From contig NZ_PGEM01000027.1 of the NCBI RefSeq assembly GCF_002934005.1, positions 1 through 64,000 on the forward strand: DNA of 64,000 bases, given 5' to 3'. Of the stretch, positions 25,171-34,611 are shown piece after piece. Made by a program: the position numbers and the translations under genes. The DNA is from Cuspidothrix issatschenkoi CHARLIE-1. GTDB taxonomy: Bacteria > Cyanobacteriota > Cyanobacteriia > Cyanobacteriales > Nostocaceae. Position 1 is the stretch's first letter. Every line of letters begins with the position of its first letter. The notes under the pieces were generated by a model. The model saw nothing but the letters and a program-made list of their open reading frames with translations, searched no databases and was not told where the DNA came from.

Positions 25171-26421
25171 ATGAACATAAATTCCTTACTCCAACCTTTT
25201 CAGCATTTTGGTGTAAATTTGGGATTATCCCGGATTGTTAATTTATTGGCAACGTTGGGAAATCCCCATCACCAAGTGCCAATTGTTCATGTCGCTGGTA
25301 CTAATGGTAAAGGTTCAGTTTGTGCTTACCTGTCTGCGGTACTTACTGAGGCTGGTTACAAAACTGGACGCTACACCTCCCCCCATTTAGTTGATTGGAC
25401 AGAACGAATCTGTGTTAATGAACAACCAATTGAGAGTAGTAAACTGTGTGAACTAATACTGCAAGTTCAAGCGGCTATTAACCCAGACTCTGAATCACCT
25501 ACCCAATTTGAAGTAATTACTGCTGCTGCTTGGTTATATTTTGCCCAGCAACAAGTTGATATTGCCGTCATTGAAGTAGGATTAGGCGGGCGTTTGGATG
25601 CTACTAACGTCTGTGAACATCCTTTATTAACAGTCATTACTTCTATTAGTCGAGAACATTGGCAACAACTTGGCCCCACAGTCGCCCATATTGCTAGGGA
25701 AAAAGCTGGAATTCTTAAACCGGGATGTCCTGCGGTGGTGGGTTCATTACCAGCAGATGCGGAAAATGTTGTAAAATCACGCATTCTGGAGTTACAATGC
25801 CCGATTTTTACCCCCCAATCATCCCGTCAAATTAGTCAAAATTGGGCAGAATACCAAAAAATCACCAGTCCAGAAACAATAAAATATCCCTTACCATTAC
25901 AGGGACAAATTCAATTACATAATTCAGCTTTAGCTTTAGCAGCTTTGGAAATATTACAAAAACAAAATTGGCAAATTTCCGAGGAAGCTATTATTAAGGG
26001 TATGGGTAAAACCAAGTGGCCAGGCAGAATGCAATGGACAACTTGGAAAAGTCAAAAATTACTGATTGACGGCGCACATAACCCAGCTTCAGCTACAGTT
26101 TTACGTGATTATGTGGATAGTCTCAATAGCAAAAATATCACTTGGGTAATGGGAATGTTAGCTACTAAAGATCATAGTGATATTTTTCACGAACTTCTCA
26201 AACCAGGAGATAAATTATATTTAGTTCCAGTACCCGATAGCAATTCAGCAGATTTAGAAGAATTAGCTAAATTAGCAGTATCGATTTGTCCAGACTTGAA
26301 TTTTTGTCATATCTATGCAGATGTGTTTTTAGCTTTAGATGTGGCTTTTAATGCTACAGATAATCAGGTTGTTTTATGTGGTTCCTTGTATTTAATTGGT
26401 CATTTTTTGCTTAACAGGTGA
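25171..26421 (+). CDS. folC: FolC, dihydrofolate/folylpolyglutamate synthase
   Basis: 416 residues from ATG 25171 (MNINSLLQPFQHFGVNLGLS); an in-frame extension to 25126 is unlikely. Mur-ligase fold: P-loop HVAGTNGKGSVCAYL near 43-58, then TSPHLVDWTERI (omega loop), VIEVGLGGRLDATN, and C-terminal LIDGAHNPASA. It catalyses ATP-dependent addition of glutamate to dihydropteroate or folates in the cytosol. No folate genes nearby. Confidence 0.95.
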   Translation: MNINSLLQPFQHFGVNLGLSRIVNLLATLGNPHHQVPIVHVAGTNGKGSVCAYLSAVLTEAGYKTGRYTSPHLVDWTERICVNEQPIESSKLCELILQVQAAINPDSESPTQFEVITAAAWLYFAQQQVDIAVIEVGLGGRLDATNVCEHPLLTVITSISREHWQQLGPTVAHIAREKAGILKPGCPAVVGSLPADAENVVKSRILELQCPIFTPQSSRQISQNWAEYQKITSPETIKYPLPLQGQIQLHNSALALAALEILQKQNWQISEEAIIKGMGKTKWPGRMQWTTWKSQKLLIDGAHNPASATVLRDYVDSLNSKNITWVMGMLATKDHSDIFHELLKPGDKLYLVPVPDSNSADLEELAKLAVSICPDLNFCHIYADVFLALDVAFNATDNQVVLCGSLYLIGHFLLNR

Positions 26422-26430
26422 CAAGGTGGC

Positions 26431-26469
26431 TGAATCAGGATGTCCAGGATTTAAGGATTTTCAGGATTG
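26431..26469 (+). repeat. Repeat family F (GAATCAGGATGTCCAGGATTT) copy 1
   Basis: TGAATCAGGATGTCCAGGAT then TTAAGGATTTTCAGGATTG. Two further copies, inverted relative to each other, flank 39171-39490. Confidence 0.75.
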
Positions 26470-26770
26470 TTATTGTTTAATTTTCTGTTGGTATCAGAAT
26501 TTAAAAATAAGAGAAAATCTCACACAAAGACGCAAAGGAAAACCAGTAATTTAAAAATTAAATCCTGTAACTAGTTAGGTGTGAGTATTACTAATTTATA
26601 CTATGTTCCTATTTCGTTCTAAAGGGTTTTATACGTTTATTTACATTGGCATTTTTTATCCATAACAACCAGTATTGCCTCTCACCTTGTCCTATATTTA
26701 TGCAGATTTTACGGATTTTTCCCCCAGTAAATGTATTAATTATCATCCACTAGGAAACTACATCACCCCT

Positions 26771-27124
26771 ATGTCTAATCATCCAGCAGTTGCTACCGAT
26801 ATCAAGCACTTAGCAGCTATTAATAATATTGCTTTCATCAAATATGAACAGGGAGATAAAGAAACAGCGATTCAAAAATGGCAACAAGCTATAAAAATTA
26901 ACAGTCAATCTGCGGAATCTCTCTTAGCTTTAGCTGTAGCTTTGTATGCTAAAGGAGAACAACAACAGGCGTATCAATTAGCGGAAACTGCATTAAAATT
27001 AAACAAAAACTTTGCCGATTTTCACGTCATGAAAAAGCATTTTTGGGGTGAAAGTATGATTACCGATGCTCAAAAAATGTTATCTACTCCTAAAATGAAA
27101 AACTTATTATCACAGTTACCTTAA
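26771..27124 (+). CDS. Small TPR-repeat protein
   Basis: 117 residues from ATG 26771 (MSNHPAVATDIKHLAAINNI); the longer in-frame form from 26675 looks artificial. Two to three tetratricopeptide repeats: NNIAFIKYEQGDKETAIQKW, LLALAVALYAKGEQQQAYQL and a C-terminal helix. It should be a soluble protein-protein adaptor. No catalytic motif or signal peptide. The partner is unknown. Confidence 0.8.
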   Translation: MSNHPAVATDIKHLAAINNIAFIKYEQGDKETAIQKWQQAIKINSQSAESLLALAVALYAKGEQQQAYQLAETALKLNKNFADFHVMKKHFWGESMITDAQKMLSTPKMKNLLSQLP

Positions 27125-27322
27125 TATTAATTTTCGCTGTCGAGATAGTTGATCAATTGTCTCGGTTGTTTCTACATTTGTCATTAATGGCCTAAACGCT
27201 AGGGGAGAAGGAGGAAAACATAGTATAGAACGTATTAAATTTAACAATTAGCATTTTGTTGACTTTTCGTTACATACTTGTAAAGTTCCCCGCCGACTTA
27301 CTTAGCTATCCCGACAGAAGCC

Positions 27323-27346
27323 CACACTCACCTAAAAGTGAGTGTG
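27323..27346. terminator. Hairpin in the convergent spacer
   Basis: CACACTCAC, 6-base loop, GTGAGTGTG. It lies between the TPR gene and the convergent antiporter gene. It may be a bidirectional terminator or a relic of an IS200/IS605-type end; there is no T-run. Confidence 0.4.
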
Positions 27347-27355
27347 TGGAGTATG

Positions 27356-29548
27356 TCACGCATTACTAATTATTTGTTGATGATTAATGGTGGGGAGGAG
27401 GGAAGTTAGGTGGGAGGTAACTTGACTATAACGACGGGTAATAAGTAGGGAGGAACGACATTGAATAGCGAGTTGATCTGTATATCTGCCTAGTGTTTGG
27501 CGTTCAATTCCCCAAACCCGGCTAGTACCGACTATTGTTAGATCTACGGCTTCTGAAACTGCAACTACGGCTTGCATGGGTTCTGGGGAGGTGACAGTTT
27601 TGATTTGAATGCGATCGCGCACATTCGGGGGTAATTGCTCAATCATGGTGTTGAGTTCATAACTTAATTCATCTTGGACATGATTACCTGTAAATACCTG
27701 TAAAACTTGTAACATACAAGTATCTCGATTAAGTAACATTCTCAAAGCAATAATTAGAGCTAAATCGTCATGAATATTAGCGGAATAGGGAACTAATAAA
27801 CTTTCTAACCGTTCGCCACCTTTATCTATAAATACCGCCACATCTACCGGTGCGGTGCTAAGAATTTGCCCAACTCTCCCCCCTAAACGATTATTACTAA
27901 AAGCTGGACGATGCCAACCTACGAGAACTAAATCTGGTTGTTCAATTTCGGCGATCTGTGCGGTTTCTCTGGCCACATTGCTAGATATGCGAATTAGAGG
28001 ATGGATATAGGAACGCGTGATGGGCGGTTCTAAGGTATTAATTAATTCTTCTAGTTTTTGGCGACGTTCGGCAATGAGGCGATTAGCTTCGCTGGGGGTA
28101 TTTTCAAAGCCATAGTTTTCTTCTAATTCAATTAAGCTGAGGGGATAAATAATGGCTGCTTGGCGGTTATTGATAGCGATCGCTGTTGCTAACTGCAATA
28201 AACCTTTTTGGGTACTTGGATTAGCAACTGGAACTAAAATTCGATATTGATTAATTTCTAGTTCTCGTATTTCTGGTGTGGGTTCTGGTTCTAGTTCTGG
28301 TTCTGGTTCTATTACATCTAATCTGATCAGGCGTTTAGGATATGTCCATTCCAGCAAAGGTGAAGTCATAAATGTTGTCACCAAAGCCATAATTACTAAC
28401 ATGGTAAACAGTAAGGGTGTAATTACACCTAATTCTAAACCAATGTTTAAAACAATTAATTCAGTTAAACCACGAGTATTCATTAACCAACCGATGGCTG
28501 AAGCTTCTCGTTTTTCAATGCCACTTATTCGCGCCGCTATATAAGCACCGCAGAATTTACCACCGATGGCTACTAATAAAATCAAGGCACACAATAGCCA
28601 CAAATGGGGACGATTAAGTAAACCAATTTGTGTTTTTAAACCACTGTAAGCAAAGAAAACTGGTAGTAAAAATATGAGAACAAAATCCTCGGTTTTAGTT
28701 GCTAACTCCCTCACTAATGCTTCATCTTTTGGCATTACCGCCCCTAATAGAAACGCCCCAAAAATGAGATGAATACCGATAAATTCAGTAATTAAAGCTG
28801 AGGAAACAACCCCCATATAAATGACAGCCAAAAGGAATTGACTCAACCGCCCAGCTCGGCGATGATGACGGCTCAAACGTTTCAGAAACCAGCGCCCGAC
28901 TGTAAACATGAAGCCAATATAAACAATGCTTTCAATAATGGTGATAATAGCTTGTGAATCAATTCTCCCATGACGAGCTACAGCGATCGCTACTGCTAAA
29001 ATACACCAAGCTGTGACATCATCTACTGCCGCACAAGTTAAGGCTAATGTCCCTAAACGAGTTCCTTGTAAATTATTTTCAGTGATAATTCTTGCCAGTA
29101 CCGGAAAGGCAGTAATTGACATTGCCGCCCCTAAAAATAAACCAAAAGCTAGAAAATTGACATGATTAGCAGATACTAAAGGATAAAGCACGAAAGACAA
29201 CAAAAAGGCAGAAGCAAAAGGAACAATAATACTGAAATTGGAAATTAAAATTGCCGTTTTTAAGTTACCACTGAGATATTTGGGATTTAATTCTAAGCCA
29301 ATCAGGAACATGAAAAATATTAACCCAATTTGCGATAAAACATTCAAAAAGGGCATAGTTTCTGGGGGAAATATACTAGCTGCTAAATTAGGAGCGATAA
29401 ATCCGAATAATGATGGACCTAGCATAATTCCGGCGCAAATTTCGCCAATTACCAATGGTTGTTTAATCGCTTTGAATCCTAATCCTACAATCCGTGAAAT
29501 GCCAATAACAATTAATACTTCAACTAAAACAAGAATAACAGTGTGCAT
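27356..29548 (-). CDS. CPA2-family cation:proton antiporter with USP-like C-terminus
   Basis: 730 residues. Residues 1-390 hold about twelve hydrophobic helices of the monovalent cation:proton antiporter-2 family (LVIGEICAGIMLGPSLFGF, ALTCAAVDDVTAWCILA with the tandem Asp pair of the ion site). A Glu/Pro-rich linker (EPEPELEPEP) leads to two universal-stress-like domains (about 430-710), the second with IVGTSRVWGIERQ. Such proteins exchange Na+ or K+ for H+; the cytoplasmic USP part probably senses nucleotides. There is no KefC-type RCK domain. Single gene, with a hairpin downstream. Confidence 0.92.
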   Translation of the reverse strand: MHTVILVLVEVLIVIGISRIVGLGFKAIKQPLVIGEICAGIMLGPSLFGFIAPNLAASIFPPETMPFLNVLSQIGLIFFMFLIGLELNPKYLSGNLKTAILISNFSIIVPFASAFLLSFVLYPLVSANHVNFLAFGLFLGAAMSITAFPVLARIITENNLQGTRLGTLALTCAAVDDVTAWCILAVAIAVARHGRIDSQAIITIIESIVYIGFMFTVGRWFLKRLSRHHRRAGRLSQFLLAVIYMGVVSSALITEFIGIHLIFGAFLLGAVMPKDEALVRELATKTEDFVLIFLLPVFFAYSGLKTQIGLLNRPHLWLLCALILLVAIGGKFCGAYIAARISGIEKREASAIGWLMNTRGLTELIVLNIGLELGVITPLLFTMLVIMALVTTFMTSPLLEWTYPKRLIRLDVIEPEPELEPEPTPEIRELEINQYRILVPVANPSTQKGLLQLATAIAINNRQAAIIYPLSLIELEENYGFENTPSEANRLIAERRQKLEELINTLEPPITRSYIHPLIRISSNVARETAQIAEIEQPDLVLVGWHRPAFSNNRLGGRVGQILSTAPVDVAVFIDKGGERLESLLVPYSANIHDDLALIIALRMLLNRDTCMLQVLQVFTGNHVQDELSYELNTMIEQLPPNVRDRIQIKTVTSPEPMQAVVAVSEAVDLTIVGTSRVWGIERQTLGRYTDQLAIQCRSSLLITRRYSQVTSHLTSLLPTINHQQIISNA

Positions 29549-29810
29549 AATTTCCTCATTAACAATAATTATCCCGGTTGACTATAGGAAACAGGAGGCT
29601 TTAGAGTTAGTATCTCCCTCAACTACATACCGCTCTCAGATGATTCTTTAAAGTATGGCAAAATGTCAACCTGATGACATAGATTTTTTCAATTTATATT
29701 TAACATATATGCTAATTATTATTACCTATAGTGTTTAACAGTCTAATAAGGTACACCCAAATTTATTCCCTGTTCCCTAAAACGAAAAAACTTTCTATTT
29801 CACTAGCATG

Positions 29811-29951
29811 AGAAGGTGTTTGAAAAGTTATGATTGATGTATCAAATATTTTTTACCCCACCCTAACCCTCCCCTTAGTAAGGGGAGAGCTTTATAAGGG
29901 GGGGTAACAATGTGATGAAAATTACGGGATACGACTTTTCCAACATCCTCT
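29811..29951. mobile_element. MITE family B, copy 2
   Basis: Terminal repeats AGAAGGTGTTTGAAAAGT and ACTTTTCCAACATCCTCT (imperfect inverse). The interior has a TCCCCTTAGTAAGGGGA core. It is related to 7711-7940 but without its tandem repeats. Lies between the antiporter promoter region and the toxin-antitoxin pair. Confidence 0.75.
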
Positions 29952-29996
29952 GAGAATTGCTATAAACAGATTCTCAATATCTAAACCAAATTTTTA

Positions 29997-30329
29997 CTAA
30001 TACAATTCTAAACAATCCAGATTTGGATTATCAAGCAATTTTTGAATTGCTTCCACCCCAGAACGCAGTAGAGATTCAACTACTTGTGTTGGTGCATTTC
30101 CACAGCGTAACCATATAACTTTAGGTGAAGAACCATACAAACGGCTTCTCTCTGCAAAATCTACATCTTGAGTAACGATACAAAAATCATTTATCTTAGC
30201 AAATTCCCAAATTTCAGTATCAGTTTTTTCTGCTAAATCATGAAGCTGAACATGACTAGAATCAAGAAAAATATCTGCTAATCGAGTTACTAATTCACGA
30301 CTCAGATTTTGATCAAAAAGCAATTTCAA
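29997..30329 (-). CDS. DUF5615 PIN-like toxin
   Basis: 110 residues starting MKLLFDQNLSRELVTRLADI, the standard opening of DUF5615 (Mut7-C/PIN-like) with Asp6. Later acidic residues are in DTEIWEFA, VTQDVDFAERS and the tail. Predicted Mg2+-dependent RNase. The start overlaps the stop of the DUF433 gene by 4 bases, the usual antitoxin-first order. The C-terminus is complete (LDCLELY). Confidence 0.88.
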   Translation of the reverse strand: MKLLFDQNLSRELVTRLADIFLDSSHVQLHDLAEKTDTEIWEFAKINDFCIVTQDVDFAERSRLYGSSPKVIWLRCGNAPTQVVESLLRSGVEAIQKLLDNPNLDCLELY

Positions 30330-30556
30330 GCAGCACCTACCGCAGCAATTAAACGATGTTCACGGTCAGCAGCAAATTCTAGACAAGCTCTAATATCGTC
30401 TTCTGTTAATTCGGGAAAATCCTCTAATATCTCTGCATAAGACATACCAGATGCTAACCAACCTAAAATATCATAAACTGTGATTCTCATCCGGCGAATA
30501 CAAGGTTTACCACCCCGCTTATCTGGCTCAATGGTAATAATATCTTGATAGCTCAT
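30326..30556 (-). CDS. DUF433 antitoxin
   Basis: 76 residues: GGKPCIRRMRITVYDILGWL, then GMSYAEILEDFPELTEDDIR and ACLEFAADRE, the complete DUF433 domain with its HTH. Such proteins bind their own promoter and neutralise the DUF5615 partner encoded next. Overlaps that gene by 4 bases. No operator repeat is obvious in the short upstream spacer. Confidence 0.88.
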   Translation of the reverse strand: MSYQDIITIEPDKRGGKPCIRRMRITVYDILGWLASGMSYAEILEDFPELTEDDIRACLEFAADREHRLIAAVGAA

Positions 30557-30595
30557 ATTATTTCACCTCTCTAACTTTATAGTATTTTAACATCT

Positions 30596-30664
30596 TTATT
30601 GACCTTGTTCAATTAACCAGCGAGCAACAGCCACACCTGTATTTTCATCTACCAAAAATCGCAT
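30596..30664 (-). pseudogene. N-terminal fragment of a second DUF5615-type toxin
   Basis: ATG at 30664 gives MRFLVDENTGVAVARWLIEQ and then GQ and a stop. This is the family start, cut after 22 codons. It lies directly upstream of the intact DUF433/DUF5615 pair, whose insertion or rearrangement may have removed the rest. Confidence 0.65.
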
Positions 30665-30801
30665 CTAGGCAATCTCCGCAATCAAAGGCATGAAAAACGA
30701 GTTTCACTACCACCCGATTTCTCACCCGCAACTAATAATATTGCATTCCGTCTGGGGTCAAATGCAAACGCGACACGCCAAACACTATCTATCCAACTCA
30801 T
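30665..30801 (-). pseudogene. RelE/HigB-like toxin fragment, frameshifted
   Basis: From ATG 30801: MSWIDSVWRVAFAFDPRRNA, ILLVAGEKSGGSETRF, then a frameshift and MPLIAEIA before a TAG. DSVWRVAFAFDPRR and AILLVAGEK are typical of phage-derived Gp49/HigB-like toxins. The N-terminal third is missing and no antitoxin remains. Confidence 0.6.
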
Positions 30802-30918
30802 TAATTATACACTCGACGACATAACTGGTAATTGTGAGACGCTGCAAACCTGAGTCAGTATTTAATTGTGACACAATTTCAGGTTATTTATACCTAAATT
30901 TAACTCAATTTAACTCAA

Positions 30919-31123
30919 TTAGGACTTACGCACTGTACAAATTCACCATGATGTGCATGAACGAAAATCCGTCGTTTCAGGCTTTTGGCGATTAACTTCC
31001 GATCAATAGCGAACTGCTTGCAGCAGCGCTTCGCTATCGCCCAAAAATAATTAAAAAATCACGTTAAAATTCCCGAAACCCATACCTCATATTTGGTTGA
31101 TCCCGTCAATGCGTAAGTCCTAA
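30919..31123. mobile_element. MITE family G (TTAGGACTTACGCA), 205 bp
   Basis: Near-perfect terminal inverted repeats TTAGGACTTACGCA and TGCGTAAGTCCTAA. No ORF inside. The interior includes GCAGCAGCGCTTCGCTATCGC. Its right end supplies the stop codon of the following reading frame. Related elements: 31590-31681 and 44861-44953. Confidence 0.85.
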
Positions 31124-31359
31124 TTACTTTTTTTGACTTTTTCCCCCAGAGCTTCTGTCAATGACCTCCAAAGCTTGGGTGCAATATCTTGACTAATATA
31201 ACTTGTTGCATATTGGTTATTAGCCGCGATTTGATTATACTCATTTCGTTGCCAAGCTCCTTTAAGTACAATTATTTCCACATCAGTTAAGCCGCGATTG
31301 AACTTTGCTAAAACGGCGTGGTTAGCGATTTTAACTGCCTCATCTAAATTAAAAGCCAT
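31120..31359 (-). pseudogene. vWA-MoxR-associated-type N-terminal HTH domain, truncated by MITE
   Basis: 79 codons: MAFNLDEAVKIANHAVLAKF, LTDVEIIVLKGAWQRNEYNQ and SLTEALGEKVKKSN. This is the N-terminal helical/HTH module that in Nostocales normally precedes an AAA/NACHT-like domain with WD40 repeats or similar. The stop codon (31120-31122) lies inside the inverted repeat of the MITE at 30919-31123, so the rest of the gene has been lost. It might still make a small DNA-binding-like peptide. Confidence 0.65.
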
Positions 31360-31589
31360 AATGAAGTAGCGTTGACTTGTGTAAATATTGATATTTTTTA
31401 AGTAATCAAAGGCTACATTAATTCTAAATTATTACATAATATGCTAAATGTATAAATTTACCTGAATTTTGATTATCCTGAATCTAACTCAATTCTTAAT
31501 TGATAAAACACAATATGCTCTAAATGTAACATATTTAGAGGGTCTACAGTTATTGTAGAGATAATTTATGGTAGGGATAATTTATGAAC

Positions 31590-31681
31590 AGGACTTACGC
31601 AAAATATCTCTCAAACCCTCTTTTCTTCGTTCTCTTCGTTCCTTCGTGGTTCATTATTCCGTGACTTGTGCGTAAGTCCTA
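31590..31681. mobile_element. MITE family G, short copy
   Basis: Terminal repeats AGGACTTACGCA and TGCGTAAGTCCT around a CTTCGTTC-rich interior that includes a family D-like segment (CTTCGTGGTTCATTA). 92 bp, no ORF. Confidence 0.8.
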
Positions 31682-31777
31682 ATGAATTATCCTTACAATG
31701 TTAATTATACACATCTAATTATTAATAAATGTCCAATTAATGCTACAATAAAAAAAACTACTTGATGCCATATCAAT

Positions 31778-32437
31778 ATGATCATTGCACAAGACATAGA
31801 AGAAACAAAAGACATCTCCCTAGATGTCATATTTCCCCCCAGTGATTTATATAGCGATGAACCACCCGTGGAAACAGAACTGCATCTCAGACAAATTATC
31901 TTACTCTTACAATGTTTAGAATGGTTATGGAAAGATAGAACAGATTTTTATGCTGCGGGAAATTTAACTGTTTATTATAGTCCTAACCAGAAAAAAAATG
32001 AAGATTTAAGAGGACCCGATTTTTTTGTGGTTTTAGGAACAGAACGCAAAACCCGTAAAAGTTGGGTAGTGTGGGATGAAGATGGTAAATATCCCAATGT
32101 AATTATAGAAATTCTTTCACCAACTACCGCAAACACTTATAGAGTAACTAAGAAAGAACTTTATCAAAACACCTTTAGAACCCCTGATTATTTCTGGTTT
32201 GATCCTTATACATTAGAATTTGCAGGTTTTTATTTAACAAATGGTCAATATCAATCTTTAGAACCTAATGAAAAAGGATATTTATGGAGTGAACAATTAG
32301 GTTTATATTTAGGAGTACATGATGGTTTATTAAGGTATTTTACTTCTCAAGGTGAATTAGTTCTAACACCGGAAGAGACGGCAGAACGTTTAGCGGCGAA
32401 ATTGAGAGAATTAAATATTGATCCTGATAAAATCTAG
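31778..32437 (+). CDS. Uma2-family (DUF820) putative endonuclease
   Basis: 219 residues of the Uma2/DUF820 family, very abundant in cyanobacteria, with a PD-(D/E)XK-like fold. Motifs: RGPDFFVVLG (Asp), VIIEILSPTTANTYRVTKKE (Glu then Lys), and TPDYFWFDPYTLEFAGFYL. The C-terminal tail has the usual helical EETAERLAAKLREL-NIDPD. The role of these proteins is unknown. Single gene in a repeat-rich region. Confidence 0.9.
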   Translation: MIIAQDIEETKDISLDVIFPPSDLYSDEPPVETELHLRQIILLLQCLEWLWKDRTDFYAAGNLTVYYSPNQKKNEDLRGPDFFVVLGTERKTRKSWVVWDEDGKYPNVIIEILSPTTANTYRVTKKELYQNTFRTPDYFWFDPYTLEFAGFYLTNGQYQSLEPNEKGYLWSEQLGLYLGVHDGLLRYFTSQGELVLTPEETAERLAAKLRELNIDPDKI

Positions 32438-32576
32438 GATGTAATATTTAACAAATATCCTGGTAAACATTACAGATTACTGGTACAGCACGGCGTAAAT
32501 AAAACAACCATTCTCAATCACTAAAAAGCTTACGCCATATTATTTTTGACTTTTGACTTTTGACTTGCGGTACTAG

Positions 32577-32637
32577 AGGGTGCGTCAGATATCAAAAATC
32601 CGTTTATTTGGACTGTTTATGCATTCTGACGCACCCT
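32577..32637. repeat. Inverted repeat (AGGGTGCGTCAGA)
   Basis: AGGGTGCGTCAGA and its exact complement around a 35-base spacer. A similar AGGGTGTGTTA/TAACGCACCCT pair lies at 49354-49388. A TTTTGAC heptamer run precedes it (about 32545-32571). Confidence 0.75.
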
Positions 32638-32804
32638 ACAAGAGATTTTTAGTGTAACACTTGCGTAAGTCCTAAGTATAAGGGAAGGGACGTTACTCCT
32701 TTATCCAGGAAAAAGTCAAAAACTTGTAAATATGGCGTTAAATTTTGTTAAGATTATATACGGCGTTAGCTTTGCCCCTCTGTCCCCTACTCACGAGACG
32801 CTTC

Positions 32805-34499
32805 ATGCTGCGATTAGAACATATCAGTAAAATTTATCCTACAGGCGAAGTTCTTAAAGATATCAACTGGGAGGTCAAACCAGGTGATCGAATTGGTTTA
32901 GTTGGTGTTAACGGTGCAGGAAAATCTACCCAGTTAAAAATTATCTCTGGGGAAATTGAACCCACTGCGGGGGAAATTATTCGTCCCTCAAGTTTACACA
33001 TAGCTTATCTTAACCAAGAATTTGAGGTTGACCCTACCCGCACAGTCCGAGAAGAATTTTGGACTGTATTTAAAGAAGCTAACGAAGTACAGATGGCTTT
33101 ATCTCGTATCCCCCATGAGATGGAAAAGGCTAATCCAGAAGAATTAGATGAACTTATACATCAATTAGATAGGTTGCAGCGTCAGTTTGAAGCTTTAGAC
33201 GGATATGGTTTAGATGCTCGCATCGGTAAGATATTACCAGAGATGGGATTTCAACTAGAAGATGGCGATCGCCTAGTTAGCGCCTTCTCCGGTGGTTGGC
33301 AAATGCGGATGAGTTTAGGGAAAATTCTCCTGCAAAAACCCGACTTATTGCTACTGGATGAACCGACAAACCACTTAGATTTAGAAACCATTGAATGGTT
33401 AGAAAATTACCTCAGAGGTTTAACTACCCCTATGGTGATAGTCTCCCATGACCGGGAATTTCTAGATCGTCTTTGTAATCAAATCGTCGAAACAGAACGG
33501 GGAGTTTCTACCTCTTACCTCGGCAATTATTCATCCTATCTCCAACAAAAAGCCGAAAATCAATCAGCACAACTCAATGCCTACGAACGCCAACAAAAGG
33601 AACTAGAAAAACAACAGGCATTTGTAGATAAATTCCGTGCTAGTGCCACCAGAAGTACCCAGGCAAAAAGTAGAGAAAAACTACTAGATAAAATTGAACG
33701 GATCGAAGCACCAGTAGGTGGAGTCAGAACCCTACATTTCCGTTTTCCCGATGCTACTCGTAGCGGTAGAGAAGTAGTAGAAATTAAGGATTTAACCCAT
33801 ATTTATGGAGATAAAATTCTGTTTTTATCTGCCAATCTCTTAGTCGAAAGAGGCGACAGAATTGCTTTCTTGGGTCCTAACGGTGCGGGTAAATCTACAC
33901 TGTTAAAAATTATCATGGGTGTTGAACCACCCACAGAAGGAATCGTCAAATTAGGAGATCATAACGTTATTCCTGGTTACTTCGAGCAAAACCAAGCCGA
34001 AGCCCTAGATTTAAACAAAACTGTCATGGAAACCATTCATGATGAAGTTCCCGACTGGACAAACGAAGAAGTTCGTACATTGTTGGGAAGATTCTTATTT
34101 ACTGGTGATATGGTATTTAAAAAAGTTGGGGCATTAAGTGGGGGTGAAAAAGCTCGGTTAGCCTTGGCGAAAATGCTATTACTGCCAGCAAATCTAATCA
34201 TCCTAGATGAGCCTACAAATCACCTAGATATTCCGGCCAAGGAAATGATGGAAGAGGCTTTACAAAATTATGATGGTACAGCCATTGTAGTTTCCCATGA
34301 CCGTTATTTTATCTCCCAAGTAGCTAACAAAATCGTTGAAATTCGTGATGGTGAATTCCGCGTTTATTTAGGAGATTATCACTACTACTTGGATAAAATA
34401 GCCGAAGAGAAAGAACAAGCAAGATTAGCAGCAATAGAGGCTGAAAAAAACGCGAAAAAAGCCGCAAAAGCCGCCAAGGCTGGCGCAAAACGCAAATAA
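32805..34499 (+). CDS. ABC-F family ATP-binding protein
   Basis: 564 residues from ATG 32805 (MLRLEHISKIYPTGEVLKDI); a longer in-frame start 60 bases upstream gives a non-conserved tail. Two ABC modules: Walker A GVNGAGKS at 34-41 and GPNGAGKST in the second half; signatures FSGGWQMRMSLG and LSGGEKARLALAK; Walker B LLLLDEPTNHLD and LIILDEPTNHLD. Between them is the ABC-F linker (QQKELEKQQAFVDKFRASA). There are no membrane domains, so it is a translation-factor-type ATPase acting on ribosomes (Uup/EttA group). Ends in a Lys/Ala tail (EKNAKKAAKAAKAGAKRK). Confidence 0.95.
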   Translation: MLRLEHISKIYPTGEVLKDINWEVKPGDRIGLVGVNGAGKSTQLKIISGEIEPTAGEIIRPSSLHIAYLNQEFEVDPTRTVREEFWTVFKEANEVQMALSRIPHEMEKANPEELDELIHQLDRLQRQFEALDGYGLDARIGKILPEMGFQLEDGDRLVSAFSGGWQMRMSLGKILLQKPDLLLLDEPTNHLDLETIEWLENYLRGLTTPMVIVSHDREFLDRLCNQIVETERGVSTSYLGNYSSYLQQKAENQSAQLNAYERQQKELEKQQAFVDKFRASATRSTQAKSREKLLDKIERIEAPVGGVRTLHFRFPDATRSGREVVEIKDLTHIYGDKILFLSANLLVERGDRIAFLGPNGAGKSTLLKIIMGVEPPTEGIVKLGDHNVIPGYFEQNQAEALDLNKTVMETIHDEVPDWTNEEVRTLLGRFLFTGDMVFKKVGALSGGEKARLALAKMLLLPANLIILDEPTNHLDIPAKEMMEEALQNYDGTAIVVSHDRYFISQVANKIVEIRDGEFRVYLGDYHYYLDKIAEEKEQARLAAIEAEKNAKKAAKAAKAGAKRK

Positions 34500-34611
34500 T
34501 TCAGTAAATAGAATCACTTCAAGAGGCGGGTAAATCCTGCCTTTTCCTTGTATTTATCCCAATTCATAAAAACCATGATAAGTAGTGAGACAGAATTAAT
34601 TACACAATATC

